Source: Treponema sp. (GTDB taxonomy: Bacteria > Spirochaetota > Spirochaetia > Treponematales > Breznakiellaceae). Taken from it: 7,691 nucleotides of DNA. How positions within the stretch are numbered: position 1 is the first letter of the stretch; every line of letters begins with the position of its first letter. The position numbers were made by a program, and so were the translations under genes. The stretch lies in assembly GCA_031256115.1 (NCBI GenBank), contig JAIRRF010000112.1, positions 1 through 7,691 on the forward strand, read 5' to 3'. Under the pieces are notes generated by a model. The model saw nothing but the letters and a program-made list of their open reading frames with translations, did not search any database and was not told where the DNA came from. Positions 1 to 4,202 of the stretch are shown piece after piece.

Positions 1-443
1 CCCGCAGTGATCGTTACGTCATAATCACCCGGATCCCCCGATGTCCACACAGCCGCCGGATTGCCCCTGGAACCAGTACCCAGGAAGGCGGTAACCACCA
101 GCCTATAGTCCCCCGGTTCCAGGGGGAAATGAGCGCTCTTCCCACCAGTAAGGCTTGCACGGGTTATATCCACGGTATCGTCATCTCCTGATCCCATTGG
201 ATCTGCTTCAAAATCCAGCTCAAAATCGTAAAAATCGGTCAGGGCCATGGCGACGGGCAGAATGGTCCTTCCGGAAGAACTGTTAAAATTCAGCCGGACC
301 GCGCCCTTGCCGGCCGGAGGCTTATAGGCTTCCTGGAAAGACGGCCCGTCATAGGGCCCCATGCAGCCGATAACCAGCGCCGCCGTCAGGAAAAGCGCTG
401 CCGTAATTACGGCGCCAATGCCGCATTTCTTTACTAATTTCAT
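1..443 (-). CDS. Putative surface lipoprotein, C-terminus outside the window
   Basis: About 147 residues are visible, starting MKLVKKCGIG; the gene runs off the left edge. Residues 1-26 form a lipoprotein signal peptide: basic start (K2, K5, K6), hydrophobic core AVITAALFLTAALVIG, and a lipobox ending in C27 (LVIGC). The mature protein would therefore be lipid-anchored to a membrane. After the anchor comes a segment GAVRLNF...GRTILP, which reminds me of the start of repetitive lipoproteins in gut treponemes, but I cannot confirm the family. The rest (SLTGGKSAHFPLEPGDYRLVVTAF) looks beta-rich and extracellular. The start is fixed by a good ribosome binding site, AAGGAG, at 450-455, ahead of ATG 443-441. 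It lies 41 nt after the stop of the lipoprotein at 485-1009 on the same strand, so the two are probably co-transcribed. Its bases look richer in G+C than that neighbour. The lipoprotein call is solid; the function is unknown. Confidence 0.8.
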   Translation of the reverse strand, partial: MKLVKKCGIGAVITAALFLTAALVIGCMGPYDGPSFQEAYKPPAGKGAVRLNFNSSSGRTILPVAMALTDFYDFELDFEADPMGSGDDDTVDITRASLTGGKSAHFPLEPGDYRLVVTAFLGTGSRGNPAAVWTSGDPGDYDVTITA

Positions 444-484
444 GTTCTGCTCCTTCTCTCTAAAAAATAATAAAATAAGTAACC

Positions 485-1009
485 TTATTCAATAACCCTG
501 ATATAAATGGTAGTGCTGTAGGGTGAGTTCCCGTTCCCCGCTCTTCCCCCTTCTACAAATAATGTATAGGTGCCGACAGCACTAAGAGGCAAAAGCAAAT
601 CACTGTCATCTATGTATATTTGGGGGGGGGTTTTGTTTAAGATAGGATTGGCCGGATGCCCAAACAAAGTCCATTCAATATCAAACTCATCGTCGACAAC
701 ATCATAGTATTGACCGGCGTTGGCAACAATTATATTAAATTGGTCAGGGTTTGACAGGGAAAATGTAACTGTTTCGGCTTCAAGTAACGGCTCATAGTAA
801 CCCCCGATACCTCTGGAAATTTCCAATAGGGGCGAAAAATTTGCAATAGTGAGTCCCCCCCCTGGTGGATTAATTATTGCCTGGACCTTTTCATTTTCCA
901 TAAAGGGTCTGGGATTTATAGGATCTACACAGGAACCCAGAAATACCATAATACCAATGCAAAAAAGAACCCATAAAAGGGCGTGCCATGCGATTTTGGA
1001 CATTCTCAT
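485..1009 (-). CDS. Small putative lipoprotein with two in-frame homopolymers
   Basis: A 174-residue protein with a lipoprotein signal: N-terminal MRMSK, hydrophobic stretch ALLWVLFCIGIMVFL, and lipobox LGSC with lipidated C27. The mature part is beta-rich and ends TYTLFVEGG...TTIYIRVIE, resembling a small Ig-like or similar all-beta domain, but I do not recognise a family. Two long single-base runs lie in the coding strand: G8 over residues 49-52 (P-G-G-G) and C9 over residues 127-129 (T-P-P). A one-base slip in either would shift the frame and remove the C-terminus. No Shine-Dalgarno sequence precedes the ATG at 1009; a second ATG at residue 3 (1003) is equally unsupported. A TATACT box ends 8 nt before ATG 1009. 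It is the probable first gene of a two-lipoprotein unit with the gene at 1-443. It looks more A+T-rich than that neighbour. Function unknown. Confidence 0.8.
   Translation of the reverse strand: MRMSKIAWHALLWVLFCIGIMVFLGSCVDPINPRPFMENEKVQAIINPPGGGLTIANFSPLLEISRGIGGYYEPLLEAETVTFSLSNPDQFNIIVANAGQYYDVVDDEFDIEWTLFGHPANPILNKTPPQIYIDDSDLLLPLSAVGTYTLFVEGGRAGNGNSPYSTTIYIRVIE
622..630 (-). repeat. C9 homopolymer (coding strand) in lipoprotein gene
   Basis: Nine G on the plus strand, read as C9 in the gene, coding for the T127-P128-P129 region (codons ACC CCC CCC followed by CAA). A slip would replace the last 45 or so residues. It is the longest single-base run that I see in the window. Confidence 0.75.
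855..862 (-). repeat. G8 homopolymer (coding strand) in lipoprotein gene
   Basis: Eight C on the plus strand, read as G8 in the gene, covering the PPGGGL stretch near residue 50. Runs of this length are slippage-prone in spirochaetes, where poly-G tracts are an established phase-variation mechanism (Treponema pallidum tpr and related genes). A slip here would truncate nearly the whole mature protein. Confidence 0.7.
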
Positions 1010-1017
1010 TAAGTAAT

Positions 1018-1023
1018 AGTATA
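1018..1023 (-). promoter_or_regulatory. Candidate -10 box of the lipoprotein operon
   Basis: TATACT on the minus strand (5 of 6 to the sigma-70 consensus), ending 8 nt before ATG 1009. Transcription starting about 7 nt downstream would begin at or next to the start codon and give a leaderless message. No good -35 box is seen at the usual distance, so this is only a candidate. Confidence 0.3.
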
Positions 1024-1089
1024 CATCATTTAATTGCAGAATACACGAAATATTTCAAATTTGTGTGTATATTCCGGAGATTTCTCACA

Positions 1090-1246
1090 CCAGGAGTTTG
1101 TCGGGCTTAGCCCATTGTGACAGAAAAAATGCGAAAAAAACGTAGTTTTGGAGCATTTTTACCCTACAAACTCCCAAAGGAGTCCAAAAATCGTTGAATT
1201 TTGCGGCTATTTGACGCAAAATTCTACAAGTCCGACAGACTCCTAG
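1090..1246. mobile_element. MITE-like repeat with imperfect terminal inverted repeats
   Basis: A 157-bp non-coding block bounded by CCAGGAGTTTGTCGGGCTTA at 1090-1109 and the inverted partner CAAGTCCGACAGACTCCTAG at 1227-1246. They match at 16 of 20 positions and all four differences are transitions. The inside is nearly all secondary structure: 1125-1132 with 1153-1160 (AAAAATGC/GCATTTTT) enclosing AAAAC/GTTTT (1137-1141, 1145-1149); ACTCC/GGAGT around CAAA (1170-1183); and a perfect 10-bp stem GAATTTTGCG/CGCAAAATTC (1196-1205, 1215-1224). The central ACAAACTCC and GGAGT echo the outer ends, as if two units had been joined. A third copy of the end lies at 2817-2836. No transposase and no clear target duplication are seen. 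A non-autonomous mobile element is the best reading; a structured RNA or a genome-wide palindromic repeat remains possible. Confidence 0.55.
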
Positions 1247-1276
1247 GCTGCCAGACGCTGTAGGAAGATTCGGCGC

Positions 1277-1390
1277 TTATTGGATAACCGTTGCCCCGGA
1301 GGCTTTTGAAAGTATCTCGGGCTTGTCCGCTGTATAATTCAGGACATCAGCCATGACACTGGTATACCATAACCGGCGTGCCGGGATCAT
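1277..1390 (-). CDS. Possible 37-residue ORF abutting the ATPase stop
   Basis: An open frame beginning ATG immediately after the ATPase stop codon (TAA then ATG with no gap), encoding 37 residues: it starts MIPARRLWYTSVMADVLNYT and ends SKASGATVIQ. No Shine-Dalgarno sequence is visible, but the stop-start abutment would allow translational coupling. I do not recognise the sequence. It may be a real small gene, the decayed end of a longer gene or an earlier ATPase extension, or chance. An internal Met at residue 13 is another possible start. Upstream on the plus strand it is followed by the repeat at 1090-1246. Confidence 0.25.
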   Translation of the reverse strand: MIPARRLWYTSVMADVLNYTADKPEILSKASGATVIQ

Positions 1391-2722
1391 TTATACCGGA
1401 GTTTTAGCCAATACTTCTTTCAGGCTTCCCAGCATGTAAAGCGGCACGGAATACAGTCCGCCGGAGCCGCCCCCGGCACCAACTCCGGCGCCAAAATGGT
1501 TAAGGGATGTACGGATTGCCTTTCCCGGCTTGTAGGTTTCCCTGTAAACCCCAAGGCTGTACGATTTTTTGTTTATATCGGACTTAACCTCGATTGGCAC
1601 AATTCCGCCGCCGTATTGAAAAATAAAATCCACTTCCGCCTTGCCTGTGGAGCTTCCCCAATAGAATATAGGCGCAATACCCTGGGCTTTTAATTCCTGC
1701 ATAACGTACTGTTCGGTAATAGCCCCCCTGAATTCCTTAAAGACCGTATGATCGGACTGGTAAAAGCTTTTTATATCAAGAGCGGATTTTGCCGACAACA
1801 AACCCACATCGAGCATATACAGCTTAAACGCTTCGCGTTCGGCATAAGCTGCCAGAGGGAGTTTTGCTTCGGAACTTTTCGCAATCCTGTACACCAGGCC
1901 GGTATTTACAAGCCAATCCAGGGCATTTTCGAACTCGCTTGCCCGGCCCCCGGTCTTTACTTCCCTGTAAATGAACTTCTTTTTTTCTTTAGATAAATGG
2001 ATGGGTATTGAATCCCACAACATACGGACTTTAGGTATATGTACGCCTTTTATGTGCCTGGAAAAATCACCCTTGTAGTTGTCCAGGATGGTTTCCTGCA
2101 CCTCACGCAGGGCCTGTAAACTACTGCCAAGGGCATAGGTCTTTACCGCCTCCGGCATACCGCCCGTATAGAAATATTCCTTTAGCCTGCCCCTTAGAAG
2201 ATCGTGCATGCTTTTGATAAGCCGTATTTTGCAGTTCTGCAATATATCAACAAGATCATCCTGTCCCAGGGCCGCCAAAAATTCATAGAAAGACAGGGGA
2301 TAAAGGGTAATCTTGTCTATTTGTCCAACGGGGAATTTTCCTTCAGCTATTCCCAGGAAACTTCCCGCTGCGGCTATGTTGTACTGGGGGGCATCCTCGT
2401 TAAAGTATTTAAGAGCGTCTTTTGCCCTTGGGCATTCCTGGATTTCATCGAATATCAGCAGAGTATCCGCCGGAGATATTTTCCGTGTAAAATGGTTTTC
2501 CAGGCTGGCAATTATGGTCCCAGGTGAAATATCTTCCCCAAAATAATGGTGCAGTTTACGGTTGCTGTCAAAATTAAGGTACAGTACGGACTTATACTCG
2601 GTTTGGCCGAAAGCCTTTAAGAGCCAGGTTTTGCCCACCTGCCTGGCCCCGTAAAGAACAAGAGGCCTCCGCTTTGGGGAGTTTTTCCACTTTAATAATT
2701 CATAATAGGCAATGCGCTTCAT
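1391..2722 (-). CDS. AAA+ ATPase, AAA_14/DUF4143 family
   Basis: A full-length 443-residue member of the widespread bacterial and archaeal ATP-binding family with an N-terminal AAA_14 domain and a C-terminal DUF4143 domain. Walker A is GARQVGKT (25-32) and Walker B is LLIFDEIQECP (88-98, acidic pair D92-E93); AAAGSFLG (117-124) fits the sensor region. The tail has the restriction-endonuclease-like pattern of the family: GAITEQYV (333-340), EVDF (363-366), PIEVK (376-380) and the closing PLYML. An unusual glycine/alanine/serine run, GAGVGAGGGSGG (411-422), sits where most relatives are compact. The cellular role of this family is not established; members are often multicopy in accessory DNA. 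There is no Shine-Dalgarno sequence; the ATG lies in an 8-bp hairpin. The gene is bracketed by inverted copies of one repeat end (1090-1109 and 2817-2836). Confidence 0.93.
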   Translation of the reverse strand: MKRIAYYELLKWKNSPKRRPLVLYGARQVGKTWLLKAFGQTEYKSVLYLNFDSNRKLHHYFGEDISPGTIIASLENHFTRKISPADTLLIFDEIQECPRAKDALKYFNEDAPQYNIAAAGSFLGIAEGKFPVGQIDKITLYPLSFYEFLAALGQDDLVDILQNCKIRLIKSMHDLLRGRLKEYFYTGGMPEAVKTYALGSSLQALREVQETILDNYKGDFSRHIKGVHIPKVRMLWDSIPIHLSKEKKKFIYREVKTGGRASEFENALDWLVNTGLVYRIAKSSEAKLPLAAYAEREAFKLYMLDVGLLSAKSALDIKSFYQSDHTVFKEFRGAITEQYVMQELKAQGIAPIFYWGSSTGKAEVDFIFQYGGGIVPIEVKSDINKKSYSLGVYRETYKPGKAIRTSLNHFGAGVGAGGGSGGLYSVPLYMLGSLKEVLAKTPV

Positions 2723-2735
2723 TCAATAATGAAGC
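2716..2735. promoter_or_regulatory. Hairpin spanning the ATPase start codon
   Basis: GCTTCATT (2716-2723) pairs perfectly with AATGAAGC (2728-2735) around a CAAT loop. The ATPase ATG (2722-2720) lies inside the stem, so in mRNA it could hide the start codon. A TATAAT box on the minus strand (2742-2737) would give a leader of only about 8 nt, in which case part of the stem may not be transcribed. Confidence 0.35.
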
Positions 2736-2736
2736 T

Positions 2737-2742
2737 ATTATA
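2737..2742 (-). promoter_or_regulatory. Candidate -10 box of the ATPase gene
   Basis: A perfect TATAAT on the minus strand, 14 nt before ATG 2722. At 17-18 nt spacing only a poor -35 match is found, so the promoter would rest mainly on the -10 box. Confidence 0.35.
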
Positions 2743-2750
2743 TTATCCCT

Positions 2751-2799
2751 CGCTTGGCAAGCGAAAAATGTAAAAAATTACATTTTTAGGCGCCTAAAA
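2751..2799. repeat. Cluster of nested palindromes
   Basis: Three perfect palindromes follow one another: CGCTTG-G-CAAGCG (2751-2763); AAAAATGTAA with TTACATTTTT around AAAA (2764-2787); and the 16-bp self-complementary TTTTAGGCGCCTAAAA (2784-2799), which shares four bases with the previous one. They lie between the ATPase gene and the repeat end at 2817-2836. They could be a terminator or operator region, or the structured interior of a mobile element. Confidence 0.5.
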
Positions 2800-2816
2800 G
2801 TGTGAATTTTTGCCAT

Positions 2817-2836
2817 TAAGTCCGACAAACTCCTAG
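2817..2836. repeat. Single copy of the repeat end found at 1090-1246
   Basis: TAAGTCCGACAAACTCCTAG matches 1227-1246 at 18 of 20 positions in direct orientation and the reverse complement of 1090-1109 at 18 of 20. It pairs better with the far copy at 1090 than the two ends of the 157-bp repeat pair with each other. Thus 1090-2836, which contains the ATPase gene, is bracketed by inverted repeats. Confidence 0.55.
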
Positions 2837-2872
2837 AATCGGCACAGGGACGATATTAGCCGGAGAGTGGTA

Positions 2873-3013
2873 ATGACAGAGTACATAAAACGCCACATGG
2901 AGGACGCTTTTCTGCGGGCTTCCGCCGAATATCCTGCCCTGCTCTTAACAGGACCGCGGGAATTTAATTGTACCGGTTGGTCTATTGTAACAATTTACCG
3001 CAGTAAGGAATGA
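2873..3013 (+). pseudogene. 5' stub of a second AAA_14/DUF4143-type ATPase
   Basis: An ORF starting MTEYIKRHMEDAFLRAS and reaching LLLTGPR (R29 at 2957-2959) has the usual beginning of an AAA_14 ATPase, in which GPR is normally followed by QVGKT of the P-loop. Here the sequence turns into EFNCTGWSIVTIYRSKE and stops at 3011-3013. The match therefore ends inside Walker A, and everything after it (ATPase core and DUF4143) is gone. A ribosome binding site, GGAG at 2862-2865, sits 7 nt before the ATG, so the start is original. The start differs clearly from the intact ATPase at 1391-2722, so it is another lineage and not a duplicate. Foreign sequence at the break includes a copy of the AATTTACCG repeat (2987-3001). 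Deletion or insertion is inferred; the residual 46 residues are unlikely to function. Confidence 0.65.
2987..3001 (+). repeat. AATTTACCG repeat, copy 1
   Basis: GTAACAATTTACCGC lies just past the break of the ATPase stub and 20 nt before the toxin stop codon. It shares CAATTTACCGC with the copy at 3775-3789. It overlaps the palindrome ATTGT-A-ACAAT (2984-2994). Confidence 0.4.
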
Positions 3014-3020
3014 AGAAATG

Positions 3021-3293
3021 TTAGAACAAATCAGAATGGGAACCGGTGCGGTAGAAGACCACCTTACGGTCAGCTTTTTCAACACGGTAGATGAGCAGCC
3101 AGTCCGGTTCAACATGACATTCCCACCACCCCTTATATTCTCCGTGCAATGGGTGGTTTTCGTGTTTCGGCAAAAGCGATTGTTCGTTAATAAGCAAAGC
3201 CATAACATCACGAAGTTTGCGAATGTCTTTGCGGCGTTTTTCCATCAACTTGCGGTCTTTGGTAAACGAGCCTTTGATTTCATAGTCAAGCAT
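3021..3293 (-). CDS. YafQ-family mRNA interferase toxin (RelE/ParE superfamily)
   Basis: A 90-residue protein, close to the 92 of Escherichia coli YafQ, a ribosome-dependent endoribonuclease that cuts mRNA in the A site. The key residues all appear at matching places: H47 in HPLHGEYKG, H60, D64 and W65 in HVEPDW, R82 and H86 in RTGSHSDLF, and terminal F90. The catalytic set of YafQ (H50, H63, D67, H87) is thus preserved with a shift of one to three residues, so the toxin should be active. The gene starts 3 nt after the stop of the antitoxin gene at 3297-3590, the usual antitoxin-first arrangement, and has no strong ribosome binding site of its own, which fits translational coupling. In the cell it would be held inactive by the antitoxin. 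No terminator is visible after it. Confidence 0.92.
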   Translation of the reverse strand: MLDYEIKGSFTKDRKLMEKRRKDIRKLRDVMALLINEQSLLPKHENHPLHGEYKGWWECHVEPDWLLIYRVEKADRKVVFYRTGSHSDLF

Positions 3294-3296
3294 GGT

Positions 3297-3590
3297 TTAC
3301 AATTCCAGCATTTTGTCCAAATCATCAAGGGAGGTATGCCATTTTACCGGTATCTTTCCCGAAATCATGTCCTCAACTTCCTGCATTCCCGCCAACATTT
3401 CGGCGTTAAGGCGCAGCTCCCCGGTAACAGGGTCGCGGTACTTGGCGCAGAGGGGGCAGTCGTTTTCAAGGCCGCTCTCCGGCTCAGCAGGAGTAAAGGT
3501 AAGAATCGTCATGCCGATCGGTACCTCCTGCGGGACGTCAACGGTAATCCGTCGGCTGGCAGGTATGTCTACGGTTTGCGTAATGGTCAT
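3297..3590 (-). CDS. Antitoxin partner of the YafQ-type toxin
   Basis: A 97-residue protein reading MTITQTVDIPASRRITVDVP at its start. The frame extends upstream to an ATG at 3638, but the added 16 residues (MRLLVLLDVSYYAFLA) look unlike an antitoxin, and MTITQTV is the natural start. The N-terminal part (to about residue 35, ending TILTFTPA) should form the beta-rich dimer and DNA-binding module. The C-terminal part (AEMLAGMQEVEDMISGKIPVKWHTSLDDLDKMLEL) is the likely toxin-wrapping helix. It is not a typical RelB/DinJ. The linker has CPLC (a CxxC pair) that could bind metal or sense redox state; this is unusual. No Shine-Dalgarno sequence precedes ATG 3590. TA pairs of this sort normally repress their own promoter. 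Function follows from position and the toxin identity. Confidence 0.82.
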   Translation of the reverse strand: MTITQTVDIPASRRITVDVPQEVPIGMTILTFTPAEPESGLENDCPLCAKYRDPVTGELRLNAEMLAGMQEVEDMISGKIPVKWHTSLDDLDKMLEL

Positions 3591-3599
3591 AGCAAGGAA

Positions 3600-3628
3600 A
3601 GCATAGTATGAAACGTCAAGCAAAACAA
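3600..3628 (-). promoter_or_regulatory. Weak candidate promoter of the TA operon
   Basis: On the minus strand, TTGTTT (3628-3623), a 17-nt spacer, then TATGCT (3605-3600), a 3 of 6 and 4 of 6 match. The predicted start is about 3 nt before ATG 3590. Nearby inverted repeats GAGGC/GCCTC (3630-3634, 3640-3644) and TCAT/ATGA (3643-3646, 3652-3655) are possible autoregulatory operator sites. Confidence 0.25.
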
Positions 3629-3743
3629 GGAGGCGCATTGCCTCATGAAAAATGAAGTAAGAAAAATTGGAAGAAGTAATGACCAGAGAACAGAGAAACT
3701 CGGAAAAAACCGTATCTGCGGCAATAGATAATTCAATTGATAT

Positions 3744-3766
3744 CCCGGTACAAGGCTATTACCGGG
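3744..3766. repeat. 7-bp GC-rich hairpin
   Basis: CCCGGTA (3744-3750) and TACCGGG (3760-3766) pair perfectly around a 9-nt loop. No T-run follows on either strand, so it is not a standard terminator. It ends 8 nt before a copy of the AATTTACCG repeat. Confidence 0.4.
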
Positions 3767-3774
3767 TATAATAA

Positions 3775-3789
3775 ACGACAATTTACCGC
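3775..3789 (+). repeat. AATTTACCG repeat, copy 2
   Basis: ACGACAATTTACCGC. The minus-strand copy at 4188-4202 differs at one position (ACGATAATTTACCGC), so the two form inverted ends about 430 bp apart. Confidence 0.45.
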
Positions 3790-3870
3790 TGAGCCAGCCA
3801 TACATAAAACGGCATTAGACTCGTAAAGGGGCGGGCTGTCACCTGGCGAGAACCCCTCACATACAAAAAA

Positions 3871-3885
3871 ACGGCAATTTACCGT
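3871..3885 (+). repeat. AATTTACCG repeat, copy 3 (terminator-like on the minus strand)
   Basis: ACGGCAATTTACCGT is nearly self-complementary. Read on the minus strand it forms a 5-bp stem (ACGGT/GCCGT, one G-T pair) followed directly by seven T (3871-3865). This could act as a weak intrinsic terminator downstream of hpf. Confidence 0.4.
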
Positions 3886-3979
3886 ATTAGCATTCGGGTA
3901 TTCCTGGGTTAATAGAGGCGCACATATTAAAGTCGGCGGTGTCTGCTTTGCAAGCATATTCAGCGTGTATTTGACCTGA

Positions 3980-4093
3980 AGGGGGCATATTGCCTTGCCG
4001 GGGGCGCATGACATGCGTTAAGAAAAGCGACACCAAAGTGTCCGTAGTAAAACGCCATGATCATCTAGCCGCCGGAAGGGCAATATGCCCCTT
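3980..4093. mobile_element. MITE-like element with 22-bp terminal inverted repeats
   Basis: Positions 3980-4001 pair with 4072-4093: a perfect 13-bp core (GGGGCATATTGCC at 3982-3994 with GGCAATATGCCCC at 4079-4091) that extends on both sides with one mismatch and two G-T pairs. The 70-nt interior holds two more hairpins, CGCAT-GAC-ATGCG (4005-4017) and GACAC-CAAA-GTGTC (4029-4042), and the palindrome ATGATCAT. No coding frame or transposase is inside and no clear target duplication flanks it. A folded RNA domain is the alternative reading. It is unrelated in sequence to the repeat at 1090-1246. Confidence 0.5.
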
Positions 4094-4187
4094 GGATGCA
4101 ATACGGGCTATGATATGATTCATGTACATGCCTCGCCGGCTTATTCTGTGTGCGCCTCCTGGATAATTAGGAACACCCGGATGCCAT

Positions 4188-4202
4188 GCGGTAAATTATC
4201 GT
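4188..4202 (-). repeat. AATTTACCG repeat, copy 4, overlapping the hpf stop codon
   Basis: On the minus strand ACGATAATTTACCGC includes the last sense codon (CGA) and stop (TAA) of hpf. The core gene therefore ends inside the repeat, which suggests that the repeat or its insertion marks the border between core and accessory DNA. Confidence 0.45.

Larger units (their letters stand above)
3591..4195. other. About 600 bp without a supported gene, rich in structured repeats
   Basis: No frame here has recognisable protein content. On the plus strand a strong AAGGAGG (3627-3633) stands 11 nt before a 28-codon basic ORF (3645-3731, start MKNEVRKIGR), and a 30-codon ORF (3679-3771) follows; both are unrecognised and may be remnants. 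Structured elements are a 7-bp stem CCCGGTA/TACCGGG (3744-3750, 3760-3766), copies of the AATTTACCG repeat (3775-3789, 3871-3885, 4188-4202), a small stem TGCTT/AAGCA (3944-3956), the long inverted repeat at 3980-4093, and the 10-bp palindrome CATGTACATG (4121-4130). The stretch separates the TA module from the conserved hpf-rpoN genes. Confidence 0.6.

Noticed and set aside
3018..3611. A 197-codon plus-strand open frame
   Set aside because: It is antisense to the whole toxin-antitoxin pair, whose minus-strand proteins have convincing family motifs; its own translation has none.
3591..3638. Extension of the antitoxin to the ATG at 3638
   Set aside because: The added residues are hydrophobic and unlike antitoxin starts, the GAGG is only 2 nt from that ATG, and MTITQTV at 3590 is a natural start.
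3645..3731. A 28-codon basic ORF 11 nt after AAGGAGG
   Set aside because: The spacing is long, the sequence is unrecognised and it stops quickly. It may be a gene remnant but cannot be supported as a gene.
3679..3771. A 30-codon ORF with GGAAG upstream
   Set aside because: No recognisable content, overlaps another small ORF in a different frame, and ends inside a hairpin.
3802..3819. TACATAAAACGGCAT similar to the beginning of the ATPase stub (2881-2895)
   Set aside because: Only about 12-14 bases agree and the surrounding sequence does not, so it is not enough to call another ATPase remnant.
3733..4014. A 93-codon minus-strand open frame
   Set aside because: It runs through the repeat copies (which give the repeated VNCR residues) and half of the inverted repeat; no protein-like pattern or ribosome binding site.
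3980..4093. CRISPR or riboswitch
   Set aside because: No regular repeat-spacer pattern is present, and no known riboswitch core or adjacent regulated gene can be seen.
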